This document shows, piece after piece, positions 45,950 to 56,925 of a stretch of 64,000 nt of DNA. The DNA is from Blasia pusilla (taxonomy: Eukaryota; Marchantiophyta; Marchantiopsida; Blasiales): positions 13,268,001 through 13,332,000 of the forward strand of contig CM114274.1 of the NCBI GenBank assembly GCA_050084515.1. Reading direction: 5' to 3'. The position numbers and the translations under genes are program-made. The notes beneath the pieces were generated by a model. That model was not told the origin of the DNA. It ran no database searches and worked only from the letters and a program-made list of their open reading frames with translations. Each line of letters opens with the position of its first letter. Position 1 is the stretch's first letter.

Positions 45950-48720
45950 ATTAGATGAAAAATGGAAATACCTTCTTTTTATTAAAGGTTTAAGGGCATG
46001 GGTACAAAAATGACTTTGCAATTTTTGAGCTTTTGGTCACAACTTTTTTTCGCTTCAAACTTTTCAGGAGTGCTAGATGTACTTTAGGGACCATGTGTGC
46101 CAAATTTTAGCTCAAGATGAAATACTTGGACAAGATGAAAAATGAAAAGACACTCTTTTCATTAAAGGTTTAATGGTTTAGGTAGAAAAATGACCTAGTA
46201 ATTTTTGAGCTTTTTTTCACAACTACATTTTGGTTGAAACTTTTCTAGTGAGCAACATGAACTTTGGGGATCAAGTGTGCCAAATTTCAGCTCAAGATGG
46301 GACAATTTCACAAGATGAAAAATGAAAAGATTTTCTTTTCATTGAAGGTTTAATGGTTTGGGTCCAAAAATGAGTTAGTAATTTGTGAGCTTTTGGTCAA
46401 AAATCCATTTTACTTCAAAATTTTCAAGAGTGATAAATACACATTGGGGACCATGTGTACCAAATTTCATCTCAACAGAACATAGTTGGAATAGATGCAA
46501 AATGAAAAGACCTTTTCATTGAAGGTTTAAGGGTGCGGATCCAAAAATGACTTAGCAACTTTTGAGCCTTTGGTCACATCTCTATTTTGCTTGAAACTTT
46601 GCAAGAATGCTACATGCATCTTGAGGATCATGTGTACCAAATTTAATTTTAAGATGACATACTTTGACAAGAGGAAAAATGAGAAGGCCTTCCTTTCATT
46701 GAAGGTTTAATGGTTCAGGTCCAAAACTGACTTAATAATTTTTGAGCTTTTGATCACAACTCTAGTTTGGTTGAAAATTTTCAATTGAGCTACACGCATC
46801 TTGGGGATAAAATTTTCCAAATTTCAGCTCAAGATAGGATAGTTGGACAATATGATATATCAAACGATCTTCTTTTCATTTAAGGTTTAAGAGCGTTAGT
46901 CCAGAAATGACTTAGCGACTTTTAAGCTTTTGGTCACAACTCCATTTTGGCTGAAAGATTTCAAGAGTGATACATGCACCTTGGGGACCATGTGTACCAA
47001 ATTTCATCTCAAGATGACATAGTTAGACAAGATGAAAGATGAAAAGATCTTCTTTTCATTGAAGGTTTATACAATGGTTCAAGTCCAAAAATAAGTGAGT
47101 AATTTGTGAGCTTTTGGTCACAAATCCATTTTTCTTGAAACTTTGCAAGACTGGAAGATGCACCCGGGGAACCATGTATGCCAAATTTTAACTCAAGATG
47201 ACATACTTGGAAGCCCTGAAAAATGAAAATACCACATTTTCATTGAAGGTTTAATGGTTCGGGGACTTAGTAATTTTTGATCTTTTGGTCACAACTCCAT
47301 TTTTCTTGAAACTTTTCAAGAGTGCTAGATGCACCTTTGGGACCATGTGTACCAAATTTCATCTCAAGATGACATATTTGCACAAGTTGAAAAATAAAAA
47401 GACCTTCTTTTCATTGAAGGTTCAATGGTTCAGGTATAAACATGACTTAGTCATTTTTGAGCTTTTGGTCATAACTCCATTTTTCTTTCAACTTTTTAAA
47501 AGTGCTAGATGCATCTCATGGACCATGTGTACACCAAATTTCAACTCAAGATGACATAGTTGCACACGATGAAAAATGAAAATACCTTCTTTTGATTGAA
47601 GGTTTAATGGTTCACGTCCAAAAATGACTTAGCAATTCTTGAGCTTTTGGTCACAACTCCATTTTAAATGAAACTTTGCAAGAGTTCTAGATGCACCTTA
47701 GGGACCATTTTTTCCACATTTCAGCTTAAGATGACATACTTGGACAAGAAAGTGGTTTTTGTTACAACTCCATTTAGCTTGAAAATTTTCAAGGATGCTA
47801 CATGCCCCTTGGGGAATTTTTTTTGTAAAATTTCAACTCAAGATGACATAGTTTCATAAGATGAAAAATGGAAAGATTTTTTTTTCATTGAAGGTTTAAT
47901 GGTTCGGGTCCAAAAATGACTTAGTAATTTTCTAGGCTTTGGGCACAATATTATTTTCCTTGAAACTTTGCAAGAGTTCAAGATGAAAATTAGGTACCAA
48001 GTGTGCCCAATTGGGGCTCAAGATGATATACTTGGAAGCCGTAAAAAATAAAAAGACCCCGTTTTCATTGAAGGTTTAATGGTTCGGGTCCAAAAATGAC
48101 TTACAAATTTTAGTCACAATTCCATTTTGATTGAGACTTTGCAAGAGTGCTAGATGCACTTTGGGAACCATTTGTACCACATTTCAATTCAAGATGACAT
48201 AGTTCCACAAGCTGAAAAATGAAAAGACCTTCTTTTCATTGAAGGTTTAATGATTTGGGTCCAAAACTGACTTAACAATTTTTGAGCTTTTGGTCACAAC
48301 TCCATTTCTCTTGAAACTTTGCAAGGGTGTTATATGCAGTTTGGGGACCATGTCTCCCACATTTCAGCTCAATATGACAAAGTTGGACAAGGTGCAATAT
48401 CAAAAAACCTTCTTTTCATTAAAGGTTTAATGGTTTAGGTACAAAAATGACTTTGTAGTTTTTGAGCTTTTGGTCACAACTCCATTTTTTTTGAAACTTT
48501 TCAAGAGTTCTAGATGAATCTTGGGGACCATTTGGACCAAATTTCAACTCAAGATGACAAAGTTGTACAAGATGAAAAATGGAAAGACCTTATTTTCATT
48601 GAAGGTTTAATGGTTCGGATCAAAAAATAAGTTAACAATTTTTGAGCTTTTGGTCACAACTCCATTTTTCTTGAAACTATGCAAGAGTTGTAGATGCACC
48701 TTTGGGATTATGAGTACCTC
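45950..48720. repeat. Tandem satellite array, 180-bp unit, about 15 units
   Basis: The marker AAGGTT(TA) occurs at 45985, 46165, 46345, 46522, 46702, 46882, 47062, 47246, 47417, 47599, 47891, 48071, 48242, 48422 and 48602. Spacings are mostly 180 (177, 184, 171 and 182 also occur). The 292-bp step at 47599-47891 reflects one unit missing part of its sequence near 47745. Each unit contains CAAAAATGACTTAG, GAGCTTTTGGTCACAACTCC, a CTTGAAACTTTGCAAGAG-type part, GGGGACCATGTGTACCAAAT and CTCAAGATGACATA. Units differ by roughly 10-25%. Confidence 0.93.
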
Positions 48721-49130
48721 ATCCTCATTTTCGTGAGGACTACGCTCTTCATGAGGTGGCAACTCCATCTTGTTTTTTACCAGAATACAAAAAGAATAGA
48801 TCATTTAGAAATGATTCCAATAATAGTGACATGAAGACACATGATACATCCATGGATCAACCAAGCTTCATCATTTACAAAAATTCAGAATAATACATTC
48901 ATTTTTTTCAATCAAATCTTCCATTTCTCATGAAAAATATCCAATCATAAAACGGATAATCAAATATATGCCCTAGCTAGGAATGATCTTCATAATCATT
49001 CCTAGCTAGGGCATATATTTGAGTGGCCTTGCTAATAGGAAGATTCTCATGCCCTACTTTCAACTCTGGTGCTATATGCCCAACATGAGTTTTTTTTGTT
49101 CACGTTGCCACCATCTACGAGGTGAGTTTA
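48721..49130. other. Flank of the satellite array
   Basis: AT-rich; contains the fold-back repeat at 48960-49022. No gene seen. Confidence 0.4.
48960..49022. repeat. Perfect inverted repeat, 28-bp arms
   Basis: Arms 48960-48987 and 48995-49022 (core CCCTAGCTAGG), 7-nt loop CTTCATA. No mismatch. Confidence 0.95.
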
Positions 49131-49690
49131 AGTTGTCATTAGTCCACATAGCATTTTCCCAATCCCAACTTCTATGTATGGGTTAGAGTTGGAACCAAAA
49201 TGGATGAAAATGTTCCTAGCAGGTAGATCAGTATGAAAAACCCCATGTTTGTTCCCAGTCTCCATGGTACCAAGAAGGGCAACCACAAGCTAGACGACAT
49301 TTGATGCTATTGCGAGATACCTGATCTTTTCAAACTCTTCTTCAAAGCATGGCATGCTCGCAACCAATTTTCAAGGTGCCCACCATTCCAATATGGATAG
49401 ATGGTACGCGGTGGATCCTAGATCAACCTTCCCACCATGCAAACAACACCGCGATGGAAAATACTCACAAACAACTCCTCGCGCGTCATTGATTTTTCTT
49501 GAAAATGATAGAGATGATTCCTTGTACACCTTCATGCAATAGTACATATCTTCAATAAATCCAATGGTTCCATTTATTTTACAATGGTACACAATTTTGT
49601 GTAAACCGGATCCCATAATATCCCTCGGATCATCTGCCACTACTACATTACTATAAAAAAATCCATGTTACTCCATATGGAACTTTCAAT
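49131..49690 (-). pseudogene. Possible protein-kinase-like fragment
   Basis: Minus-strand frames read HKIVYHCKINGTIGFIEDMY, YCMKVYKE, then PCFEEEFEKIRYLAIASNVV, a stop, VALLGTMETGNKHG and VFHTDLPARNIFIHF. HTDLPARN has the spacing of the kinase catalytic loop HRDLxxxN, and the preceding helix fits. The DFG position is not convincing (EVGIGKM). Stops at about 49.25 and 49.37 kb. It could be a captured or decayed plant kinase, but homology is judged by eye only. Confidence 0.4.
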
Positions 49691-50004
49691 GTTTGCCCCA
49701 CAGACATACTACGTCCCTTGAAAAGATGTTGAGCATTTCTTAACTCTACACTGAATCTTTCTATGTGAGCGGACTCTGCAACATCCAACTTCTCATCCTT
49801 ATATTTCTTGAGATCCACATATGCTCTCTCCAGGTAAACACCTTGTTGGGCACAAAATTTAGTTAATCTTTGGCATCCACTTCCCAGTTAAATGCCTTTG
49901 CCACTCTCTTTGTAATTCCAAGGTGTAGTCATGGAAGTCATCCATACCCCTCAAAATATCGGATCGTCTCTTCTCTATTAAAAGCTGGAAAAACCAATCT
50001 AACT
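49691..50004. other. Short spacer before chromovirus B2
   Basis: No gene or structure recognised. Confidence 0.4.
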
Positions 50005-51031
50005 GTCGTGTGCCTACTCTCCTTGAACGTTAATCTTGTTGTTGCAGAAGCGTGCGTTCAGTAGGTCACGCTCTCAACGCAGATCTGCATCCAAAAATGC
50101 ACTCTGGTTAGTCGGGTCTTGGATCAATCACTGGGCTAACTTTCCGTGTTCTCGTCTCGGTCCCTCATCAAGCTCAACCTTCCTAGTTTCGCGGTTTACA
50201 ACACGGGAAAGTCTCGGAAGACTTGGGACAAATTTTTGGTCAATTCAAGAATCTCAAACGGCGTCTCGCGCCTGGCGGTTCAAAGGGTCCAATGGACATC
50301 CAATGAGTCCCTAATTGAGACTCGCACAAAGTGAATTTTGGGTTGGAATCCAAGTGTGGCGTACAAAGTCCACTCCCTTAGATCAAGCTTGGCTTTCGAG
50401 TTCCAACGCCAAACTCTCGTTCCAGCCTGTGCCTCTGAGACGCCGTTTGGTGCTCAAAGTGGGGGTTCGTGTTCCTATCTATCTTGGAGAGACTCCTCCC
50501 TTACTAGTACTTCAGGGGATCTCTGAGGTTCCTTACATTTCGAGAAAGACATTCGGGCATCTCCAATTGGCCCTCAACCCGATTGCTCTCACAATTGTTT
50601 TCGGCCAATATCTCAGTCTGTACATATGTATTTGCTAAGATCTTTGGTGCGTTGGAAGCGTCTCAAGATAAGCTTTCTAACGCGCCCTTATTTGTCCCAA
50701 AAGAATATCAAGTCTAGACGTTATGGTCCAAAACATAGTCAAATTCCCCAAACGCTAGTCGTGTTCCAAAAATGGTTCTCACCTCTTTGGCAACCAACTT
50801 TCAAAGACTCAACTCATCTCAAGTCTTGGCTCGCGTTTGGTCTAGGTTTCCTGGTTGCAACCACTACTACATGAAATACACAGCTATGTTCCGCGTTTTG
50901 TCTCTTGGACTTTTCCCATAGACCTTTCCAAACGCCTCTCCAAAGCGCAAACATCGCAGCGTGAGTCCACTTGAGCTCTGATGTTCCGCTTGGCGCCTAT
51001 TTGGTGTTGTTAGATTATGAGGGTTGCGACA
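50005..51031 (-). repeat. 3' LTR of B2
   Basis: 1027 bp, TGTCGTGTGCC to GGGTTGCGACA. Very similar to the LTR at 60269-61296 and more distantly to the B1 LTRs. Confidence 0.9.
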
Positions 51032-51725
51032 CTCACCCGTCCTTAGAAGATTGATGTCCTCATCAACGCAAATCTTTTTAATGTTAAGTTTTGGGAAGCT
51101 GACCCCTTAACACTGAATTGCGTTCTGGTAGCTAACCCGCAATTCCACTTTTGGCTTAAGTGTTAGGTTATCGCTTGCAGCACTTAGAATTATTAGCTTT
51201 TTCACTTCAATTAGCCTAGACCAGTTCTGCAAAACTAATCTAAACTATCAAAATAAGCTAACTAAGTCTGCAACCTAACACTTCACTCACTATTTGTAAA
51301 CAACCGCCTGCTTACCTAGCCAACTCGTAATACTTTTGGGTCACTCGTATTCCACTTAGGCGCATCACTAAGTTCACTCATGCAACATGAATGAGATCAC
51401 CACAAACCCCAAGAAAGACTAATGTGCCCCGCAAACGTTTGGGCGAGTCCAAATGCTCGTACTTCAACACTTGGTCGTGATCTAGATACCTTATCCGAAT
51501 ACAAGCTTTCACCTCAAATACTCATTGTTTGGCCTCCTTGACTTACATCCTAAGCATATGAAGAACTACTCATTTCCATGCACTACCAAACTAAAAATTG
51601 CAATCACATGCATCGAATCTCCAAATCCATGCATTATTTATTGCAACAACTAAACATTTCTAGTTACGACGGGCTATCGGCCCAAGCTTCTCGGTCACAA
51701 GTTATGCCCTTTGCTTCACCATGTA

Positions 51726-52205
51726 CTAACGCATGTGCCTACCTTGAATCCATTTGAAGTCTCGCAATGCTTCTTGCGCGTGTTCAAGATCCACCTCCGC
51801 AATCCAAGTCGCCTCTTTCACATGGTAGCCTTTCCACTTGACCAAGTACTCGTACTTGGCGGCTCTACGTCTAGAACACATAATGGTCTCAACCTCAAAC
51901 TCTGGTTCCTCATTTTTTATGACCGGTTGTGGTCTCAATACCATCCTTTGTTCCGGACACACATTGTCTTGAAGACACTTCTTCAAAAATGACATATGGA
52001 AAGTCAGGTGAATCTTGAACTCGTTTGGCAGCTCCAATGTGTACACATCCTCAAACGGCTTTGCCTTGATCACATACCGTCCGGCATACTTGGCTGACAA
52101 TTTTGCGGATAATTCCTTCGCAAGAGTGAGATTCTTTACACTCAGCCATAGTTGTTCCCCAACTTGGAAACTCACTTGGTGCCGAATTTTGTTAGTATGC
52201 TTCAC
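51726..52205 (-). pseudogene. Integrase C-terminus with chromodomain, B2
   Basis: 160 codons open. VGEQLWLSVKNLTLAKEL, KLSAKYAGRYVI and LPNEFKIHLTFHMSFLKK form the integrase tail, followed by the chromodomain EFEVETIMCSRRRAAKYEYL, VKWKGYHVKEATWIAEVDLEH. This is the best-preserved chromodomain of the window. Confidence 0.92.
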
Positions 52206-52250
52206 ATACCTTAGTTGAGCCTTGGGAAGACTTTTCCTTGCTCGCTCTTG

Positions 52251-52799
52251 TCATTCGTGCATTTCCACTAACAAACATTCCATCGTTGCTTGACGAGTGC
52301 GTGCCGATGTAGCGCCCCTAAAAAAAGCCAAGTCAAGAGGCCCTTCTGGTTCTCTTTGATACGCCAGAAGAAACGAAGATTCTCCGGTTGCAGAATGTTT
52401 GGTCGAGTTGTAACAATACTCAGCCATACTTAGCCTTTTGGCCCAATCTCTTTGGTCCGAGCTCACGTAATTCCTTAAGTATTGGTTCACGATCGAGTTT
52501 ACTTTTTCTGTTTGCCCATCCGTTTGCGGATGGAAGGCCGTACTAAAGCTGAGTTTGGTCCAGAACCTCATGAATAGATGTTTCCAAAAGGCACTAGTAA
52601 ACTTTGGATCTCGATCGGACACAATGCTCCTAGGAAATCCGTGAGCTCGCCACCAACCATCCAGGAACAGTCGCGAAGTCATGTAGGTCGTGGCAGACTC
52701 TCTCGTCGGCACGAACCTCCCCAACTTGCTAAACCGATCAATTATCACAAGTATAACGTTGTATCCCTCAGATTTTGGAAGACTCATAATGAAATCCAT
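52251..52799 (-). pseudogene. Integrase core of B2
   Basis: 183 codons open. The DDE residues are all present: first Asp in VIIDRFSKLGRF, second in IVSDRDPKFTSAFW, Glu in HPQTDGQTEKVNS. The N-terminal HHCC zinc domain is missing because of the deletion at 52.8-52.9 kb, so the protein cannot be whole. Confidence 0.92.
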
Positions 52800-52846
52800 G
52801 CAAACATAGGGGCATTAGGGATCCATGCAAACATAGGGATATTGAT

Positions 52847-52911
52847 AGTAATGTTCCCTAATGAACATAGTTTCTTTGCATAAGAAACTATGTTCATTAG
52901 GGAACATTACT
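52847..52911. repeat. Perfect fold-back inverted repeat at a deletion junction in B2
   Basis: 30-bp arms (52847-52876 and 52882-52911), 5-nt loop TGCAT. Next to it, ATCCATGCAAACATAGGG is repeated in direct orientation at about 52794 and 52821. Confidence 0.95.
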
Positions 52912-53663
52912 CTCAATACTTGTGTTGTCGATGGCATATGCTCATCCCTACGACTTAACGCATCTGGAAAGACATTGTCTTTCCCCATCTTGTGGATTAG
53001 CTCCATATTTGTCAATGCCAAGGTATCATGCCATCAAAGCTGCTTCGGTGTTACGCGATCCTAGGTCTCAAAATACTTGAGCAATATGTTATCGGTGAAT
53101 ACTCGAGTCTTGTGAAGTCCCAGATAGTGATGCCACTTCCTCAAGCAATGAACCACCGCGAACAACTCTTTCTCATGAGTGGACCATCTCCTTTTGGTGT
53201 CACTAAGCTTCTTGCTCTTGTATGGTACAGATCTCCCTTTTTGCACCAACATTCCTACAATCGCGAAATCACTAGCATCAGTGTGCACCTCAAACGGTTG
53301 GTCAAACTTTGGCAACTTCAAAACTGGTTCCTGCGCGAGGATCTCTTTGACTCGATTGAACGCTTTATCCACTTCCTCGGTCCATGTTGTGTTGGCAAAC
53401 TTTGCGGTCCAAACTATGAGAGGTTTCTCTATTCCCAAAAAGTTCTTCACGTATGTCCGATAAAATTGGACCGCTCCGATGAACCTCCTCATCCCCTTCA
53501 CAGTGGAAGGCGGTTCCCATTTGGCAATGGCGCTTACCTTCTCTATGTCTGGACTCACTCCATCTGCATTAACCACATGCACCAAGAACTTGATCTTTGT
53601 CAAACCGAACTCACTCTTATCCGTATTTGCATATAGCTTGTTTGCCCTGAGTTTCTCAAACAA
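52912..53663 (-). pseudogene. RNase H of B2
   Basis: Frame 53663-53061 (201 codons) covers the RT thumb and RNase H: KSEFGLTKIKFL, MRRFIGAVQFYRTYVKNFLG, FEVHTDASDFAIVGMLVQ, RWSTHEKELFAVVHCLRKW, HKTRVFTDNILLKYF. After a stop, GKDNVFPDALSRR (53021-52815 frame) is the C-terminal signature. Two catalytic Asp (HTDAS, FTDN) and the Glu in EKEL are present. Confidence 0.9.
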
Positions 53664-53667
53664 TCTT

Positions 53668-54223
53668 CTAATGTCCAGCGTGCTCCTCTAGTGTTTTCGA
53701 ATAGATGAGAATGTCACCTATGTAGATGATCACAAACTCATCCGTCTCCTTATGAAAGATGGATTTCATCAAAGTGGTGAACGTTGGAGGCGCATTACAA
53801 AGACCGAAAGGCATTACCACAAACTCGAACGAACCGTATTTCGTTCTACACGCAGCCTTCTCTACATCCACTTCGGCAATCCGAATATGATAATATCCTG
53901 ATTTCAAGTCAATCCAGCTGAAATACTTGGCACCTGACAAGTCAATCAAAGAGGTCATCCATCCTCAGGAGAGGAGAGTTGTTCGTTACCGTTACTTTAT
54001 TCAGCGCCCAGTAATCAACATAGAGTCTCAACTTCCCATCCTTCTTCTTCACAAAGAGAACGGGCGCTCCATAAGGTGACTTGCTAGTTCGGATGTGACC
54101 CCTTTCTCGGAGTTCACCCAACTGTTTCTTCAACTCAGCAAGTTCTTCTTGATTCAACCTATATGATGCCTTTGAAGGTGGTCGAGAGCCGGGTATTACC
54201 TCTATCTTATGATCAACCGCCAT
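53668..54223 (-). pseudogene. Reverse transcriptase of B2
   Basis: Frames 54223-53942 and 53958-53668 overlap by a frameshift. Motifs: [69 protein letters not shown]. The catalytic box is IIYIGDILIYS: YIGD in place of YxDD, so the first catalytic Asp is Gly and the copy is inactive. Confidence 0.9.
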
Positions 54224-54232
54224 ATGTGGTGG

Positions 54233-54532
54233 TCACTCAGTTGGAAGCTTCTTAGTTAACGCATCTTCAAATTCTTTCACAACTCGCTTGAGTGTTTCAG
54301 GGATTCCCCTTGAAGTTGAGTTCTGATCTATGCGTCTCGCGCTTGCATCATCCTCTACTTGTCTCATCAAGAAAAGGAATCCTTCCTCTAACTCGGCCAA
54401 ACTCGTCCTCGTGATGGCGTTCACCAACTCCGTCTTTCTAGGAACCTCACGAACCAATCTGACGACCGTCCATTTGCTGTTAACCAAGACCCTCAACCTC
54501 AATGATCTTTGCAGAACTAATCTAAACCCCAA
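54233..54532 (-). pseudogene. Protease C-terminal and linker remnant of B2
   Basis: 100 codons; LVREVPRKTELVNAITRTSL and KRVVKEFEDALTKKLPTE match the same linker in B1 (LVREVPAKKELVNSITRRCK, MVKEFEDVLTNEIPTE). Ends at the truncation point of the element. Confidence 0.8.
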
Positions 54533-55462
54533 TGAAATATGGAGCCTACTCCAAAATATATCACAAAAAAGTATAAAACATGGAAAATTAGGGGTAAGTG
54601 GGTTAATTAGATCCTAATCCCCCCTTCTAGATTTTTTGGGGGCCACTTGTGGGCCCTTTCCTCATGGGTTTTTACCCAAAGGGCCCACATGGCGGTTGCG
54701 CCTTAGCCTGCCGTCATCCCGAGAATCAAGAGTTACCACGTGGCGGTCTTTGAAGCCCGAGACGGACATAAGTCCGCAAACACAAAAAATTTCCACGTGC
54801 AACCTTGCTACCAAAGCTCCATGTAGCCCTTACGGCGTCTGCGCCACCTGCACACTTGCCTCTTGTGGCGTCTATTGCCATCTCATGCCGTGTCAGCCCA
54901 ATGTGGCACCTATCTACAACCTACATGACTTAAATTGCTCTTGACCTAACCTAGTTATCTGCTAATACCTAGTTCCAATCGCCTTTACATGACAACCCCC
55001 CGACGGTTGCAAGCCCTAAATCTGCCCTTCTTATCTCTCTCCCAACATTCTCGCCATGGACCAATCACACGTTGACGTCATACTTGCAGACACCCCTCTA
55101 TAATACACTCTACTGTTGTTCTTGATCAATTCCCACCAACAAAACTTGAGAAAGCGGACAACGCTTCCGCACATGATCTCATGAATGAATAAAATGACAA
55201 ACAACGCAACACACACATCTCCAAGGGATCCTGACCGAGGAAACTCGCTTGCCTACTTGGAAACAATAAATCCCCCCAACCCCTCGCATCTTTTTCATGT
55301 AAAATCAAATTAAAAATGGCTGACTCGGCCAAAAATTCCAATCATGAATCTACATTGGCATATCGATCCACATCCATCCTCTCTTTTGAGGGAATTCGGA
55401 TGCTAACACCCTAATTCCTACACACACAAGCAAGAAAGGTGCTCTTAAGGCTCAACATGAGA
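54531..55462. other. Spacer without a supported gene
   Basis: Open frames up to 102 codons (54636-54944) show no known domain. No repeats noted apart from a G-rich run near 54640. Confidence 0.4.
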
Positions 55463-55562
55463 ATGATGGCTTAGGAAAGCCATCATAGCCTTGAGAAGAG
55501 CCAAAAGGCTCTTCCTCTAAAAATAACCATCATTTTGGTAACCTATGTGCATAGGTTACCAA
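55463..55562. repeat. Cluster of three perfect hairpins
   Basis: ATGATGGCTT/AAGCCATCAT (55463-55472 with 55477-55486, 4-nt loop); GAAGAGCC/GGCTCTTC (55495-55502 with 55507-55514, loop AAAA); TTGGTAACCTATG/CATAGGTTACCAA (55535-55547 with 55550-55562, 2-nt loop). The last two parallel the cluster at 8930-8996. Confidence 0.92.
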
Positions 55563-56390
55563 GGAACCCTTGACCTCCTCAATAGATCACCAAGCTGTCA
55601 AAACCAAAATAAGGAAATTTTCAAAAATAATATTGCCGTATTATAAAATCACCCACTATATAAACTTATTTCTCAATAAGTGTTAGAGAGAGTTTATTAG
55701 TATTAAGTAAATTAGCTTAAGAAAAGGAATTTTCCATATTTAAATATGTTTAGGATGGCTCATTTATGCGGGCTCAACTTTAGGAAAAGAGGTAATAAAT
55801 AAAAGACGGGAGTATAAAAGTAAAGTACTGGGGATGGTGTATTAATGAAAGAAAAGCAAAAGTAGTCTTGGTTGGTGGCTAGGGTAGTTGGGGTGGTTTG
55901 GAGAATGTGAGGTGAATCGATGGAGGATATTTTGGAGGAGATAACATGTAATCTACTTGTGTTGAAAGGGGATTGGCTAAGTCTTGAGAGGAAGACATGC
56001 GACACAAGATAAGATTAGCCATATTTTCTACTCTTGTGGACCCCTTGAAAGTATATAAAGAAGGAGGGACCTTTGAGGGTTCATCACCTTCTACTTCATT
56101 TCTTGAGTTCTTGTGTCACTCTTGAATGGATGCCATTGGGCTTGCTTGCTCTTTCAATGAGAATGGATTACCCCTCTTAATTGAGAAAGTAACTTGACCA
56201 TGGTCTTTTTTTCGAGAGGTTTTTTAGAGTGTGGTATATGTGGAGATAAGAGATTTTTTTATCTTAGGAGAGTTTAGTCATACTAGAGATAATGGATGGT
56301 TTTGGCTTGTTGTTTTCCCAATTTGAGTGGATTATCCATGTTTGGAGAGCAACTCCGCCAAAACCCATTCCTGAGGAGAGTAGAGGGTGT
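55563..56390. other. AT-rich spacer
   Basis: Frames up to 82 codons, not recognised. TATATAAAG (56055-56063) lies upstream of a light open region, but no gene can be supported. Confidence 0.4.
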
Positions 56391-56635
56391 TGTGATATCC
56401 ACAATTTTGTACTTTTGAAGAATATATCTTTTTATTCAACGAAGACTCTTGTACATTATGATTTTGATTATTATTTATTATTATGAGGAGGAATGAGTAA
56501 GACTAAACCCTAATCACGAAGCTCCTGGGACAAGGCAGAGAGATGGAAGATCAAGGATTTGCCTTAGAGGAGAGGGAAATGCAATAACGAAGTGTAAAGA
56601 ACCAACGCGAAGCTTGGAAAAGACAACGAAGCACC
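56391..56635 (+). repeat. Left terminal direct repeat
   Basis: About 93% identical by eye to 58017-58259. After GAAGCAC the two diverge, so one LTR may have lost its end. Confidence 0.88.
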
Positions 56636-56925
56636 GGGAGTCGACTTCGCTTCCTTTGTCGATGGGCACGTACGAGCAATGCTGGAGGCGCTTCATCCGA
56701 GCACAAAGTCATTCTTATCTCCTTTTTTAATCCATCTATATATTCATAAGCAGGAATTGACAGCAGACGAAGCGCTCGATTGGTCGCAGGTCACTCCCGT
56801 CCGCTTACCAAGAAAGAGCGGAGCGGTCACTAGTGGGAGCCGCGAAGTCACACCGCCACGCGAAACAGCCCTAAAGCAACATCCACATACTTCGGCTTCA
56901 GGTAAAAGCCGAGGAGTTCATCAAA

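Larger units (their letters stand above)
50005..54530 (-). mobile_element. Chromovirus B2 (Ty3/gypsy), lacking gag and 5' LTR
   Basis: Same family as B1 and B3. The 3' LTR is at the left, then chromodomain, integrase core, a deletion junction with a fold-back repeat, RNase H, RT and the end of protease. The element stops near 54530 without gag, PBS or a second LTR, so it is 5' truncated. Confidence 0.88.

Noticed and set aside
45950-48720. CRISPR array or protein-coding repeat
   Set aside because: Units are contiguous without spacers and stops occur in all frames; it is a satellite.
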